The translations under genes and the position numbers were made by a program. Shown here piece after piece: positions 48,901 through 59,755 of a stretch of 64,000 nucleotides of DNA (positions are counted from its first letter, which is position 1; the number at the start of each line of letters is the position of its first letter). This DNA comes from Pelodera strongyloides. Its lineage: Eukaryota; Nematoda; Chromadorea; Rhabditida; Rhabditidae. The notes below the pieces were generated by a model. That model was not told the origin of the DNA, searched no databases, and saw only the letters and a program-made list of their open reading frames with translations. Where the stretch lies: NCBI GenBank assembly GCA_036852015.1, contig JAANDG010000323.1:20001-84000 (forward strand). Direction: 5' to 3'.

Positions 48901-49339
48901 CTATATATCAGGATACAGAGTCGCCCGTACGTTTTAAAACTGACCGTTAACTTATATAGTTCGACTTTCGTATTGCACGCTGACGAAAGTTGGCGTGCAA
49001 GCGGTAGCTTTTCGAAAAACCCAACGGCGTGCAACTTGCCCGTCATTATCATGCCGCAACGTTAACGTAGCCGTTCGCACGCCAATTTACACGTTGAACG
49101 CACAACAACTTGAATATGCTAGTGCGCTTGGGAAAGCACCTTGTCCGTTAAGCATGTAACTTGAGAAGTGCAACCAGAAACTTTGACCAAATAATCGCCA
49201 AGATTATAACAAAACGCGTCTTATAAACTGTTTCAATGCATGTATTATAGTTTTCGTTATTATAATAAATTTGCAATATTTTCTTCAGAGGAGAACCTTC
49301 GGCAAGCCCAGATACGGACCCTTCGGAGGGCTTTGCTGA
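42909..49339 (+). CDS. Gene with seven tandem identical exons encoding an 18-residue Tyr/Pro/Ala repeat
   Basis: Seven 54-nt exons (42909-42962, 43387-43440, 43698-43751, 44015-44068, 44420-44473, 44731-44784, 45042-45095) each follow TTTTAG and end at GG before GTAAGT. Each starts in phase 2 and encodes TMPNRMYAPAYPAYHAHG; the last copy has G instead of R. A 51-nt relative at 47108-47158 (TIPNRVCQCHMCWPAHR) and a 76-nt one at 47595-47670 (TMCNGMPAWAPENEEES) keep the phase. Then come 47971-48018 (AELLERRIEEQDRRLE, charged helix) and 49289-49339 (RRTFGKPRYGPFGGLC, stop TGA). All junctions close. Every array exon contains an in-frame ATG, so translation could begin in the first copy after a noncoding leader; no upstream coding exon is proven. 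If all exons are joined the product is about 200 residues with seven near-identical peptides, like a structural or adhesive repeat protein; function is unknown. Alternative inclusion of symmetric exons is possible. Confidence 0.68.
43129..43299. mobile_element. 171-bp palindrome inserted in array intron 1
   Basis: TTAAAGCGAAATGCCAGCTC at the left and its reverse complement at the right, arms as at 35363-35533 with minor differences (cctatgaatcc, agaatacata). Inserted at the TTAA within 'ttaacgttaa' that unoccupied units keep intact. Confidence 0.9.
44162..44332. mobile_element. 171-bp palindrome inserted in array intron 4
   Basis: Same element and the same insertion point as at 43129-43299, with slightly different arm substitutions (cctatgtatcctatgctgat). 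Its unit also lacks the 'ggtgaattttgcgcttgaaa' part of the intron. Confidence 0.9.
45368..45448 (+). mobile_element. tRNA-like SINE head (His-like anticodon loop)
   Basis: Has an A box 'tagctcagcaggcagagc', an anticodon-arm-like 'ttggactgtggatc' (loop with GTG) and a B box 'gggttcgaatccc'. The acceptor ends GCTAGCA and AAGCGGC pair poorly and the variable part is long, so a functional tRNA is unlikely. It is one of a pair with 45928-46007. Confidence 0.6.
45928..46007 (+). mobile_element. tRNA-like SINE head (Gln-like anticodon loop)
   Basis: A box 'tagctcaacaggtagagcg', arm 'ttggactttgaattgag' (loop with TTG) and B box 'gggttcgaatccc'. As in the copy at 45368, the acceptor strands do not pair well. 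The surrounding 200 bases also resemble those of the first copy ('cggccgattgtt', 'caaactcttctcctttata'). Confidence 0.6.
46131..46691. mobile_element. Foldback element with CCCGTATTCTCGGGC ends
   Basis: Left arm 'cccgtattctcgggctgcac' and 'ggaac'; right arm 'gtgcgcccgagaatacggg', with further inverted 'gttccgcgacggaaaatttcc' and related phrases. Shares ends with 27023-27165. The ORFs inside are Lys/Phe-rich by composition and look non-coding. Confidence 0.7.
47203..47572. mobile_element. 370-bp near-perfect palindrome, TTAAAGGGATCGGTTCACC ends
   Basis: Left half from TTAAAGGGATCGGTTCACCT, right half ending AGCTGATCCCTTTAA. Around the centre at about 47388 the arms match almost perfectly ('gggcaattgtcctac' against 'gtaggacaattgccc' with small changes). 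It lies immediately upstream of exon 47595-47670 and ends 22 bases before it. Confidence 0.88.
48415..48500 (-). mobile_element. tRNA-like SINE head, reverse
   Basis: On the minus strand it reads 'gtggcggtagcgtagtggtt', then 'cgatcccagtgtctttgg' in complement. It is the inverted partner of the copy at 48715-48785; both sit in the last intron of the tandem-exon gene. Confidence 0.6.
48715..48785 (+). mobile_element. tRNA-like SINE head, forward
   Basis: A-box-like 'gtagcgtagtggttaacgca' and B-box-like 'gctggttcgactccagc', followed by 'caatactccaatttttcgat'. It faces the copy at 48415-48500 to form a wide inverted pair. Confidence 0.6.
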
Positions 49340-49899
49340 AAGTATAATAATGTAACAAGAAATAATACATTCACATCGAGCACGGCTTCATTCCCGGCCC
49401 CGTTTCAAAGTCAACCAATTTACCTTTTGCGATATACGCGCTTATCCTTTTGTTAACGCGAATAGCTTTTGAATCGTATTTGGGACACATGTACATTCAA
49501 CCTATAATGTGTGTAAAATTAATATCTTATTATGTAAAAGAGTAACCGTAGCGTAATTTGCATACCGATGTGCGTTACGGAAATGCAAATTTTCGACAAT
49601 GCATAAAAAGAGTGTCGCAGCTCAATATCGAAGTATGCATATGCAATTGTTTCCTATTATGTGAATTTCTTATGATACCTTTGAAACTTTGTATGTAAGT
49701 ATGCCCATACTAAACCAAGCATATTTCCATGTAAGTCGCCTCGCCTCAGGCGGCGTGAGCCGACTGGTTACCAATAATCGCGCAGTAATTTACATACACT
49801 GCATTGGAACTTTTTGGTGTCTGCCATAAGTTTCAAAGCTGGGCATTAATATATTGTTTTAATTTCAATACGAACTTGTTAATCATGTTTCATTTTTCC

Positions 49900-50201
49900 T
49901 TAAAGGGACGGGCCCATCAAAATAAGCATATATTTAGCATGATTTTATAATTTGTATAATTGGGGATTATTATGGCTGTATTATAGACAGATACTCTCCT
50001 GAGACACAGAGCCAGTAACCCTCGGGCCACACGGTAAGAATTAGGGTGCAATTGTTTTGTGCCTACGGTATAGTTATCAGAATATCGAAACCAAAAATTT
50101 CAGCTTGATAAAGTCTAGCCGAAATTTAGTGTACATATATAATAATAAATATACACATTATAAAAACATGATAATATAGGTTTATTTTGACGTCCCTTTA
50201 A
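49900..50201. mobile_element. TTAA-type element (GGGACGGGCCC family)
   Basis: Left end TTAAAGGGACGGGCCCATCA with 'aaataagcatatatttagca'; right end 'tataggtttattttgacgtc' with 'cctttaa'. Its interior repeats the block at 46829-47000 ('tggctgtattatagacagat'). Its right TTAA is shared with the left TTAA of the next element. Confidence 0.75.
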
Positions 50202-50635
50202 AGGGACGCGGTCACCGTTTTGACCCTTATGTATACTTAGTATTTTTATCAACTGCACAGTATGAAAAAGATAGTGTTGGAAAAATTCCGACGAAAAACG
50301 CTGTTTTCAGCGAGAAATTCATTGATTAGAGGAGTTGCGCCAGATCCAAGCTCCACAGATAGCCATAAAAAAAAATGCTATGCCCGCGAGGTATTCGACA
50401 GATTAATTCGTCGAGTCATTATCAGTACGGCCATATATTGGACAATTACTAGGGTTGCGGTGCGTATTGGTTCGAGGACAAAATTTCTCGTCATCATTTT
50501 ACTCGCTGTTGTCGCACTTCTTGCAAAACATTTTCCCAACACTATGCGACTATGCGTTATAAATTATGAAGGTAAAAAAAACACAAAGTATACATAAGGG
50601 CCAAAACGGTGACCGCGTCCCTTTAATTTCCGACT
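50198..50635. mobile_element. TTAA-type MITE (GGGACGCGGTCACCG family)
   Basis: Ends TTAAAGGGACGCGGTCACCG and CGGTGACCGCGTCCCTTTAA, arms about 45 bases ('ttttgacccttatgtatac' against 'gtatacataagggccaaaa'). The 111-residue open frame inside (50262-50597) is basic and shows no known domain; I treat it as chance. Confidence 0.85.
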
Positions 50636-50878
50636 AATTTTGGGTTTATAGTCCGGCAAGTCACCGGGCTACATTTTGTGGAATTTCCTTATTACCAGAC
50701 TAGCGAAATACCGCCCGGTTTTTGAAATACAGTTTGCACAACCTGAATTCTTAAGTAAATTGGGTTAATTGACTAGAATTTAGCTCGACTTTTATTAATT
50801 TATGTAAATCTGCATAAGATGCATAAGAATGTTGGTCTACTCGATGTGTTTCAATAACCAGTCATCATCATTTCGGTT

Positions 50879-51060
50879 TGAAGCGAAATACCGGCCGGTT
50901 TTTGAAACGCATTGCGTACACCTGCTTTCTTTCGCAGCATATGCAAATGAGCAAAAATTGGAATAAAAACTAGACCCCGATTAGACCCCATTTTGCATAA
51001 ATGCTTAGGAAAGCAAATACTTGAGATGCGTTTCAAAAACCGGCCGGTATTTCGCTTTAA
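50879..51060. mobile_element. MITE, TTAAAGCGAAATACCGGCC family
   Basis: Contains AAGCGAAATACCGGCCGGTT at the left and AACCGGCCGGTATTTCGCTTTAA at the right in reverse complement. A diverged neighbour of the same family occupies about 50700-50862, so two copies lie side by side. Confidence 0.85.
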
Positions 51061-51220
51061 TAATGGTTGACATTGCAGTTTTTTGTCGCTTTCCTTGAAT
51101 AAATTCTTTTTTGTCTCTTGTCATGGAACACAGTTTTTGAAGACCTTTGTTTCGTGGATGGGGGGGGGGGGCTTTAGATCAATGAAGCAGGAAATCGGTT
51201 TACGATTTTGAATGGAGCAT

Positions 51221-51676
51221 TTAATTTTTTTGAGATGTGTGTTCTAAGTGTAGTACGGTACACGGTTCTCCTTTATATAAATAGGGCGCGTTCGCGTTGC
51301 TCTTTCCGAAAGGAAAACTTATCGTTCGGGATGGACATTTCCGAAGGGTTCTAATGCTGGGAGAAATTAAAAAATACAGTATGAATTTGCAAAGAATTAG
51401 CCTTTTTAACTTGCAAAAAAAAGTATTTTGGGTATTGGGGTGAAGAATTACTTCATTGGAATATGTAGTCGACCCTTCACGAGGCTCACTAAAGCCCCAA
51501 ACCAAACGCCTGCAATGTAAAATCTGCGTCAGAAGCAGAAGGCACACAGTGAAGGAAATAGGAGCCTGGAATGTCTGAAATTTGCGCAAGGTCTAAGGTT
51601 AAGACAACACACCCTATGATGATTAGAGCTCCCAAATAAAACCCCGAGCGACTTACTACGCTGGTCAATTTCATCT
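51221..51676 (-). other. Possible small secreted-protein gene fragment
   Basis: On the minus strand an ATG at 51674 begins MKLTSV, followed by a GTAAGT donor. A TTTCAG acceptor then leads to TFQAPISFTVCLLLLTQILHC, which looks like a signal peptide, ending before a possible donor at about 51512. No downstream exon is convincing. The frame also stays open without splicing. Treat as a weak candidate only. Confidence 0.25.
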
Positions 51677-51703
51677 TCCTATTGAATTCAGAACCGTTTT
51701 ATT

Positions 51704-51822
<119 letters not shown>

Positions 51823-52373
51823 CCATTTGGAGGCTATTTGTAGTGGTCGAGCTATTATTGAGGTACAAGACGTGTCAGCTTGAAGCCGCGAAATATCTTA
51901 TTTTCCATCAACCTTCTGCGTATGTGGAACGTGAAGGCTCCATAAGTTCGCCGCGTAAATGTTGTGTAGAAGTTATTCTAAACTGATGACCATATCCATT
52001 TAAACAAGTTGTAGTCGTAAGTCCTGTACACATTTGTTTCCTGCTCTCACTTTACATTCACGCTTGCATTATTTTACATTTACTTTCACGTTCACATTCT
52101 GCACTTTAAACGGGCCGTTCGCGGTCCGGCGCGCAGGCGAGACCGCGGACCGGACGCTCTCCTCCGCGTGTCTGTGTGTCTGGTTGTCGGCACTCTGTGC
52201 CTGGCATCCAGCGGCGTTGTGTACCAATCAAAGACCTAAATAGCAACGTAGTAGCACGAGCAATAGTGCACAGTTAGCACCAAAAGAGAGCTAATTGTGT
52301 CTAGTTTGGTGTCTATTGGCGTGTGATTTGGTGCTAACTGCGTACTATTGCTCGTGCTAATACGTTGCTATTT

Positions 52374-52662
52374 ATGGGGTCTCGATGTATGCCGGATTTT
52401 GCTTCCAAGTATGGCTTTAATTACCGTAGATTGGCACTACCCGAGAACAACTACAGACCGCCAAAAAACGGTCCCGCGGCGGTAGCCCCAGGACTATTTT
52501 TTTTCGAGTGTGCATAAACTGTGCATTTTCGCCTCCTCTTATAGTATTATCAATGGTGCATTTTCTAACTTTCAAAGAAAGGTGTATGCAAAATCGTACA
52601 CGAGATGCACATTTGATACTTGGAAGCACAATGCGCTGTTTTTGCCATACATCGAGACCCCA
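52374..52662 (-). mobile_element. MITE with TGGGGTCTCGATGTATG ends, second copy
   Basis: Reverse-complement copy of 28193-28473: left end 'tggggtctcgatgtatg', right end 'catacatcgagacccca', interior 'aaaatgcaccattgataata' on the minus strand. Not within a recognised gene. Confidence 0.75.
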
Positions 52663-53020
52663 TTAGGTCTATGTACTAAATCTGGTCTATTCATTTTGTG
52701 TGTGCTGTTTGATTCACACGCCATTGTTTTTAAAGTATTTGGATGTGTTTTCTTGTTCATTCAATGTTACCTTGTCTTCTAAACAATGTAATAAGTGCAT
52801 ATAATTACTCATATTCGTGGAAATTATTTTTTTTTTTGAAATTGCTTCATTACTCACAAAACTCTTTCCAACTTGAATTTTGCCTATTTTGAATTACTTT
52901 ATTTTTCTCTGGCTCTTTCCAGTTTACGTTAAACGTGTATTGTATCACCATGTCATGTGTTGATTAGTAGCGCTGCGACTCTTTGCAGCTTCAGTTTCAC
53001 CTATTTTATATTGTTTTGTG

Positions 53021-53021
<1 letters not shown>

Positions 53022-53069
<48 letters not shown>
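53022..53069. repeat. Poly(T) tract of 48 bases
   Basis: A pure T run, possibly the poly(A) tail of a retrotransposed copy inserted on the minus strand. I cannot identify the body of such an element next to it. Confidence 0.9.
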
Positions 53070-53070
<1 letters not shown>

Positions 53071-53788
53071 TACTTATTATTATTGGGAATGATCTCAGTG
53101 CCATACGCGGGCAGTTTCTGTGTTTACGTTCGTACTGTGTATTCGTATTATTGCAAAGTATTGTTGTTGACAATAAGCTATCTTTAATCGTTATATTAGA
53201 GTTAGTAAAATTATTGCTTAGTGTGGTCAGTTGGTTGTTTGTTGGACGGTAGCACGTAAGTCATGATTTTTCCCTTGAAGCGGTTCAAACTCCACTGTTG
53301 TGGAATTCAGGAATTCACAGCATCAGTATGTGTTATATTTACAGTTATAGTACTTTTTCTTGTTACACTTCTGACAATGAGAACTGGTTTTGCCTGTCCG
53401 CTTATTTAGTATCATATTGCAATTGACTGTGTTCTTTTCCTGCCACTTATGTTAGAAACGACATTGGTTAATAATAAAGGGTTTATTGATAAAAACGCAA
53501 GTACAAAATAAAAAGGTCTGCCGGTTAATGTCTGCCGGCCCTATTTTTATGGGATTGTATACTCCGTTGTGCTTAATCAGTCAAGTCATTCATTATGTTT
53601 TCTGTTAATAAAACTAGCAATGTAGCTAATAAGCAAGATGTATGATAAATTTTCTTGTTGTTAACAGGGTCACTATCTGGCCATTATTCCACCACTCAAC
53701 TCATCAGCTGTTTTCCTCACTATGGAGCCTGGACTAATCGATGACCTACGCTACATTGCTACAATATGATTAAAGGTGGGTTTCTTCG

Positions 53789-54178
53789 TTAAAGCGAAAT
53801 ACTAGCCCCTTTGGAAAATTTGCATATGATAAACAAATCCTATGTATCCTATGCTAATTTTGCGCGCGCGATTGCCGTGGACGATCGCGCAAAATTAGCA
53901 TAGGATACATAGGATTTGCTTATCATATGCAAATTTTCCAAAGGGGCTAGTATTTCGCTTTAAGGCGCATTTAAGATGGGAAAAGTTTGAAGAATTCTGG
54001 AAAAAGTTGGTTCAAGTTGGAAACGCGAGAAAAGTTGAGAGATAATGTCAAAAGAGAGACCACAGACAAACATAGATGAATATCCTGCTTTTCAGCATTA
54101 TGCAAAATTATGCAAATGTTCCATCTTGAACCAACTTTTTCCGGAATTCTTCAAACTTTTCCCAACTCGAACGCGCCT
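53789..54178. mobile_element. 171-bp-type palindrome plus adjoining inverted repeat
   Basis: 53789-53963 is a copy of the TTAAAGCGAAATACTAGCCC palindrome. Immediately after it, 53964-54178 is a second inverted repeat: 'ggcgcatttaagatgggaaa' and 'agaattctggaaaaagttgg' against 'ccaactttttccggaattct' and 'gaacgcgcc'. Confidence 0.8.
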
Positions 54179-54564
54179 TCAACTGCCAACAGTGTGTATC
54201 ATCTTGCATCATCTTCGTACTTTAAGCTTATTGATCAATTAGACTTGAGACTCTTTATTTCCATTACTTAGCTACTGTGTGTATTCACATTGACTTGTAT
54301 GTGAATTGAGTCTAGCCGTGAGAGACAATTCTTTTAGTATACGCATACTTGGGTAGTGTCTAGTGTCCTGATAATGTGATGAACTGGGGCTGAATGATGA
54401 TGTTCCCTACTGAATGATCACATTCGGGCCACTATTGTAATTTTTCCGTTTGAATTTCGAAGTTTTTCGTTTGGATTTCGAAACTTTATAAAGTTTCAAG
54501 TGCGCTTTCGTCCTTTCGTGAGCGTGGAAGGTGGAAAAGTATAGTTCAAGTACGATTCAAGTAA

Positions 54565-55791
54565 GTGCGAAAGTGTATGAAGCATACCCTGATTAATTAT
54601 TCTATTTCTATTATACATGATCGTCGAGTCGATCGAATGACTGATCAAACTAGCTCACCACTTATCTATATTTTCCTTCTTTATCCAAGTATCCTTGCCG
54701 GTTTGAGTAGCGTTCGCATCCGAGAGATGAAGACTGTAGTTCCATCATATGCATTTGCTATTGAGGTACATTCTCGTTTATTTATATTTAGTCAGACGTT
54801 ATATGTAAATACTTATATTCACGGAACTGCAAAGTGCTCAGAAGAGGTACTTATTTTAGAGTACATGAACAGTTTCCACGGATCCGGATTTAATGATCCA
54901 AACTTCATATTGTTGTTCATTATTGTAAGTTCTCATCTTTGACTACCGTGTCCCATATCCGTATAAATTTCTGCCGAATTTAGAATCATCGATTTATACT
55001 TCATTCGTCGATGTCTATTTGTTTAACTCCTCATCATCACTAATGCATAATTTCGTTCTTTATTACCCTTGCAGATTTCGAGTTTGTATCCAACCAAGGT
55101 AAAGCGGCAAAGAGCACACACAATTGATCAAGAACTGAAGTGTAAGGTAATATTATCTTTTTACTTACCTGTTGCTTTGAATTTATCTATCCCCTCTGAA
55201 TGAGCAAATGCTTGCAATGGCTGTAGTTTTTTCAGGAGCATATAGCGGTGTTAGTGGATCGCTGTGCATACTGCATACTGAATACTGATAAGCAAAGGCA
55301 AATCATTCCTCAGGAGAGAATAAGAGATCAGGTTGGATTTTTTAAACTTATTGTTTCACATTTGTTAATCAAATTGGGAGCGAGGCGCAAACATCGGACG
55401 GTTTTCTGCTGGCATTCAGCACCCTAACTGGTATTGTTATTGTGTGCTTTTTATTGAGTGAACAGTAATACAAGAACCTCAAAGGCAATTGTGCTGCAAG
55501 TTTCAATAAAATAGTTAAATTATTTGTTTGAGCGAGACAACTGTTTCTTCAAAGATTTCGGTTTACTCTGCGGTGGCGCCGGCGTCTCCTGTCTTTGCTA
55601 AATGAATATTACTTGCCATTGTAAAATAAAAGTTACTGGAAAAGCTTATATTTAAGGTTGCGCGCTGTAATACTATACTACTGACTTTATTGTTGCAGGT
55701 TCATTCTTGGCAAACGAGTCTACCGCATCATTGGTCACGCCAGCTCCATAGAGAAGGGATAAAATACAACTACAATTCAATGAGCGGATAA
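54565..55791 (+). CDS. 3' exons of an unidentified gene
   Basis: Four segments stay open and splice in phase 0: about 54565-54924 (5' border unknown), 55075-55146 (ISSLYPTKVKRQRAHTIDQE), 55236-55331 (EHIAVLVDRCAYCILNTDKQ) and 55699-55791 (VHSWQTSLPHHWSRQLHREG, stop TAA). Donors are GTAAGT, GTAATA and GTTGGA; acceptors TTGCAG, TTTCAG and TTGCAG. The third contains a CxxC pair that could bind zinc, as in some transposase C termini. No family is recognised, and the first segment may be noncoding. The start of the gene is not found. Confidence 0.42.
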
Positions 55792-56088
55792 GCGGTATGT
55801 ATGGTACGTCACATTTTGATTCTTCTCTTGTCTTACTATATCACTGTTAGCGTTGCGTTTGAATGCATAGTTGACTTGTCAATGCTTCTTTTCTAAATGT
55901 CTTACCCATTTCTTTTTCGGTCTGTCGATGAAATAGCTAGACGCTAACGGAGTCCCCTTTCACGCTTACTTAATAAGATGTGAATCAGTTGGAGGACGAC
56001 GATAAGGGTCGACGATTACAGTGAGTGCCATTGCCATTTCTATTCTACTCGTCACATTTCTATTCGATTAATGCCATGTCTATCTTTC

Positions 56089-56275
56089 TTAAAGCGAAAT
56101 ACCAGCCGGGTCTTGAAACTCATCTCAAATATCTGCATCCTTAGGCATTTATGCTAAGAGGCGTCGAATTGGGGTCTATTTTTTATTCTAATTTTTGCCC
56201 ATTTGTATATGATGCGTAAGAAAGAAGGGGTACGGTACGCGGTGCGTTTCAAAAACCGGCCGGTATTCGCTTTAA
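56089..56275. mobile_element. MITE, TTAAAGCGAAATACCGGCC family
   Basis: Ends TTAAAGCGAAATACCAGCCG and CCGGCCGGTATTCGCTTTAA. A further half arm ('gcgtttccaaaaccggctgg') lies at 56408-56445. Confidence 0.8.
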
Positions 56276-56459
56276 AGGTATATAACAGTTGGTTTTTCAA
56301 ACGTAAGCGTACGCGTAATTTGCACGCTGTGTATTCATGTAGTGTTCGTCAAGAACTAGTGATGTTCGTTGGTGTTGAATAGGAATGGAAATGGAGTGGA
56401 CCAAAATGCGTTTCCAAAACCGGCTGGTATATCGCTTTTAGCGTTTAGGTTGAGCCGTA

Positions 56460-57340
56460 GCTGTATGTTTATGTGTAGATCCTTCGATCCTTGTTGTAAT
56501 GTATGGTTTGGCAAGCGCTAACAATATCTTTTATTTTACTGTTGACTCGAGTCCTATCTTTGGTCTATGCTTTACTAACAATAGGCTAAATTTATTTTTG
56601 TTGTTCATCAGCGAATGCACATTGTGTATTGAAAATTTTGCCTTGTCCTTTCTCGTGCACATTATTTTTCGGTCATCTCTTACTCTTCTTATATCTTCGC
56701 TGTTCAATACTTCTACTTTGTTGCATCCGTCATCGTCATCCTATAATTCTATTACTAGTTGCTCTTTTTTGTAATATTATGTTGATGATAGCGATAAGCA
56801 ATGAATTAGGCACTATTAGTATACTAATGTTTAATCGGTATCGGGGTAGTTTGTTTTACCACTCCACGTTAAGATAGCATTCGCTGTAATGGGGTTGCCA
56901 TGCTCGCGAATCGTACTTGCGAAAATGACAAATTGACAAATGCCTGTCCGTGTTCTAGTCCATGTAAATTATGTAAATGACTTTGTCCCGGAGCGATTTT
57001 GAATCTAGTACGGACCTGATTCAAATAGCACGGGTCTGCTCCATTTTAGCTGCAGGACCATGTCATTTGTATCATTCAAATGGGTTATGGTAGGCATTTG
57101 GCATGCATGATGCATGTAAAATGACTAACATGGACGGGAATTGTACATTTTCGCATGTGCGGTTAGCGAACATGGAAACCCCATAACGGCCAGTTTTGTG
57201 ACGTGACGTATGTCAGACTCTATTGCTCTATTCCGATGTAGTTAGTGTAGTAGTGTATGCCTGTGTGCAAATTACTGTATCCAGTGCGCCTACTGCTCTA
57301 TTATAAGATCTGACTAGATTAATTTGCATTCAGTATACAG
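56460..57340. other. Gene-free AT-rich stretch
   Basis: No exon chain, repeat family or RNA gene is evident. Open frames here are short and hydrophobic by composition only. Confidence 0.5.
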
Positions 57341-57600
57341 TTGTGAAACTACGCGCAATCGCCGCGCACAAAATAAGGGTCACGCTGGTGCGCGGCGCAC
57401 CCCCAGTATGGTGCGCGGGCGCGGTGGGTGCCCCACAGATGTTCTATTTCACTAGGCGCGCCAGGTAGAGAAGGCGCGAGCGGTGGGCAGCAAATGCGCC
57501 AATGGTGCGCCACGTGGTGTTGGCGCACCTCTGTCGCACCCGATAAGTGGTGCGCCGCGCCCCTGCGGCGCACCTATTTCGTGCTCGACGATGGGGCGGA
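57340..57600. repeat. GC-rich patch built on GGTGCGC/GCGCACC
   Basis: The heptamer ggtgcgc or its complement recurs about eight times (for example 'cacgctggtgcgcggcgcac', 'atggtgcgcgggcgcggtg'), standing out against the AT-rich surroundings. Open frames on both strands are Ala/Arg/His-rich by composition and are not believed coding. Confidence 0.65.
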
Positions 57601-59730
57601 GTTTCACGTTGTAGAGGAATGTACAAGTTCAAAGCACGTTTCAAAAAGATATCGCCTGAAAGTAGCCGCCTGGGCAGAGTCGAGTTTGACATCCTGCCGA
57701 TACTCTTCGTAGCCTTATCATCCGCGCTTCCGTCCTTGACCTACAATGTAATGTGTAGAATAAATATTTTGCTGTGGCTTTTTCTCGTTTGGTACGATTC
57801 AGTTTGACGATTGAGGTTGAAATGTTGATTTTTTTGCAGGGTGATGCTTACTGTGATTGCTCCGCACAAATGGTTTGAGTGGCTTCGAATGGATAGATGG
57901 CAGTTGGACTGATTTCAAATGTTGGTGGTTCAACAATTTAAACTCTTGATGTAAGATAGCTTGTCGTGGGTTGTCTTACCATTTCTTCTGTTCGTATCGG
58001 AAGTTGCCTGAATTTTGGTTCTTTGTATAGTCGAGGTTTACGTTTCTTTTCTCGTTCCCGTGTTCGGTTTACTTGTTTCTCGAGTTGTGATTTTCGGTTT
58101 GTACAGGTTTTGTTTTGCATCTCCCATAGTCCCATGGCTGTTTTTCCACTCTCAACATCAACATTGTTTTTAGAGTCACAAAGGGTTCTTGCCGAAGAAG
58201 ATAGGTGTGTAATAGTTTGTGGATTAGAGGTTAAAATTTCAATGTGCACCGATTTAGGCACGAAAAAACACCCTCGTCTTCTGGATATCCCTCCTGTGTT
58301 CGATGGTCATCTCCTTCTTCGTTCTCCATGGAACTTCTCTCCATCCTTTGTGCAAGGTATTTTTCCACTATTTTCACATAGTGGGCGTTTCGCGAAATTG
58401 TGTATTGCTGGTTTTTGTCAGGGGGTTTTTCCTCTGCTTGTATTTCATTCCTTGTCCTTGCATCAGAATGCTTTTGGTTATGCGTGGGGTTGGTTTTGCA
58501 AATGCCCATGTGGGTTTGTTCTGTATATTCCCGTAAACTCGGACTCTGTCTCAGGTTTTCTAATTCACTTTCGTATTTTGTTTTCAGGGTTTAATGGTTC
58601 GTCCAGTGGTTTGTGTCTGGGGTGCGATTCCGTATGGTGTGAAGACGATGTCCGACCGATGACGGTGGTTCATAATCAAGTGGGTAAAAATTTACATCGG
58701 TTTTGTGTTTGGTTTCAGGAGGGCCACTCTCAAGGTTTTCGGGTGGTGTCAGTCTTTGTTTTTTCGTCTGGACTTCACCTCCGTTGAATACGCCAAACTC
58801 ACCGTATCGCTGTTCTGTTTTCATGGAGTTGTTGTGGTTGGCTCAGGGTTGAATTCGAAGCGAGTGGTGCGTTGGTATCCATCGACAGGCGTTGATGTTT
58901 CAAATGGATGATTTCCAAATGTGTTTGTGTAAATGGTTGAAGTTGAAAAATGGTTTTGGTTCAATTCAGTTTCAAATCTGACAGTCGGCCTGCTACCTAG
59001 TTGTAGGACGAGCAGTGGGGGTACGGGTGGGAGTGAAAAACGGATGGGTACTTGCCATTTCAGAATTTGCAGAATCACCTGTACTTTGTTTCAGGTTGGT
59101 ACCCGCTGGTCTTCCTCCGCTTTGATTCGACTCCGCTGATCGTCCGTGCTCGCGACGCTCGCTTGCGTCGTCGTCGCCGGGTTCACTTCCAGGGAGTGTC
59201 AAGTTCATGTTTGTACGTTCGCTTTCTGTGTGAACAGTATTGTTTGGGTTGCGGATTTCGTAGTTTTCGTTCATTTCGTAGTTTTCGAGAAAGGTTCTAA
59301 GTTCAGTTCGCATGGTTCTGGTTCTGCGTAAAACACCTCAAAGATCGTTGGTGAATACGTAGTTTTCCAAATCGGTTTTTGGTTTGCCTGTAAAATCGTC
59401 GATTTTACACATCGAGTCAAAGAGTCCGCATTCAATTGATTCAAGTCTTGTGATGGTTCTATGAATTTTTTTCATAAGTTTAATAGAGACCGGGTCATTT
59501 TTGGGAAGGTTTTCCAAATTCCGTTTGGGGTAGTTCAAGACTTTGTTGGTTAATGGTTTCGAATCTGGGTTTCCAAAATTCTAGGGTGTCCTCGAGAATG
59601 AGCGCTTTGAATGAAAGGTTGCCATTTCCAGGTGACCTCGCGACGACGACAAAGAAACAAGACAATGATGGTTTTCAAAGGATAATTGATTAAGAAGCAA
59701 TCACGAATAAAGTTTTTTTATTCGCGGTCA

Positions 59731-59754
59731 CCGGTTCGAATCTTCGGGACACCA
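59731..59754 (-). other. Primer-binding site-like sequence
   Basis: On the plus strand it reads 'ccggttcgaatcttcgggac' then 'acca', the form of a tRNA 3' end (T-loop TTCGAAT and terminal CCA). On the minus strand it begins TGG next to the LTR, as primer-binding sites do. The spacing between T-loop and CCA is shorter than in a standard tRNA, so the amino-acid identity is not assigned. Confidence 0.6.
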
Positions 59755-59755
59755 A

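Larger units (their letters stand above)
49340..51200. other. Intergenic, filled by inverted-repeat elements
   Basis: From 49900 to 51060 this is a string of TTAA-bounded elements, listed separately. 49340-49890 holds nothing I can name. No exon chain is visible. Confidence 0.6.

Noticed and set aside
50262..50597. 111-codon basic open frame inside the 50198-50635 element
   Set aside because: It lies between short inverted ends of a MITE and shows no transposase motif.
52957..53252. Open frames with poly-Phe
   Set aside because: They are translations of the 48-base T run.
57349..57712. Overlapping Ala/Arg/His-rich frames on both strands
   Set aside because: They come from the GC-rich GGTGCGC repeat patch, and both strands are open only by composition.
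57966..58787. Longest single open frame after the mucin exon (273 codons, plus strand)
   Set aside because: It is Phe/Cys/Ser/Val-rich and lies antisense to a run of polar minus-strand frames in the LTR element; composition fits an antisense shadow.
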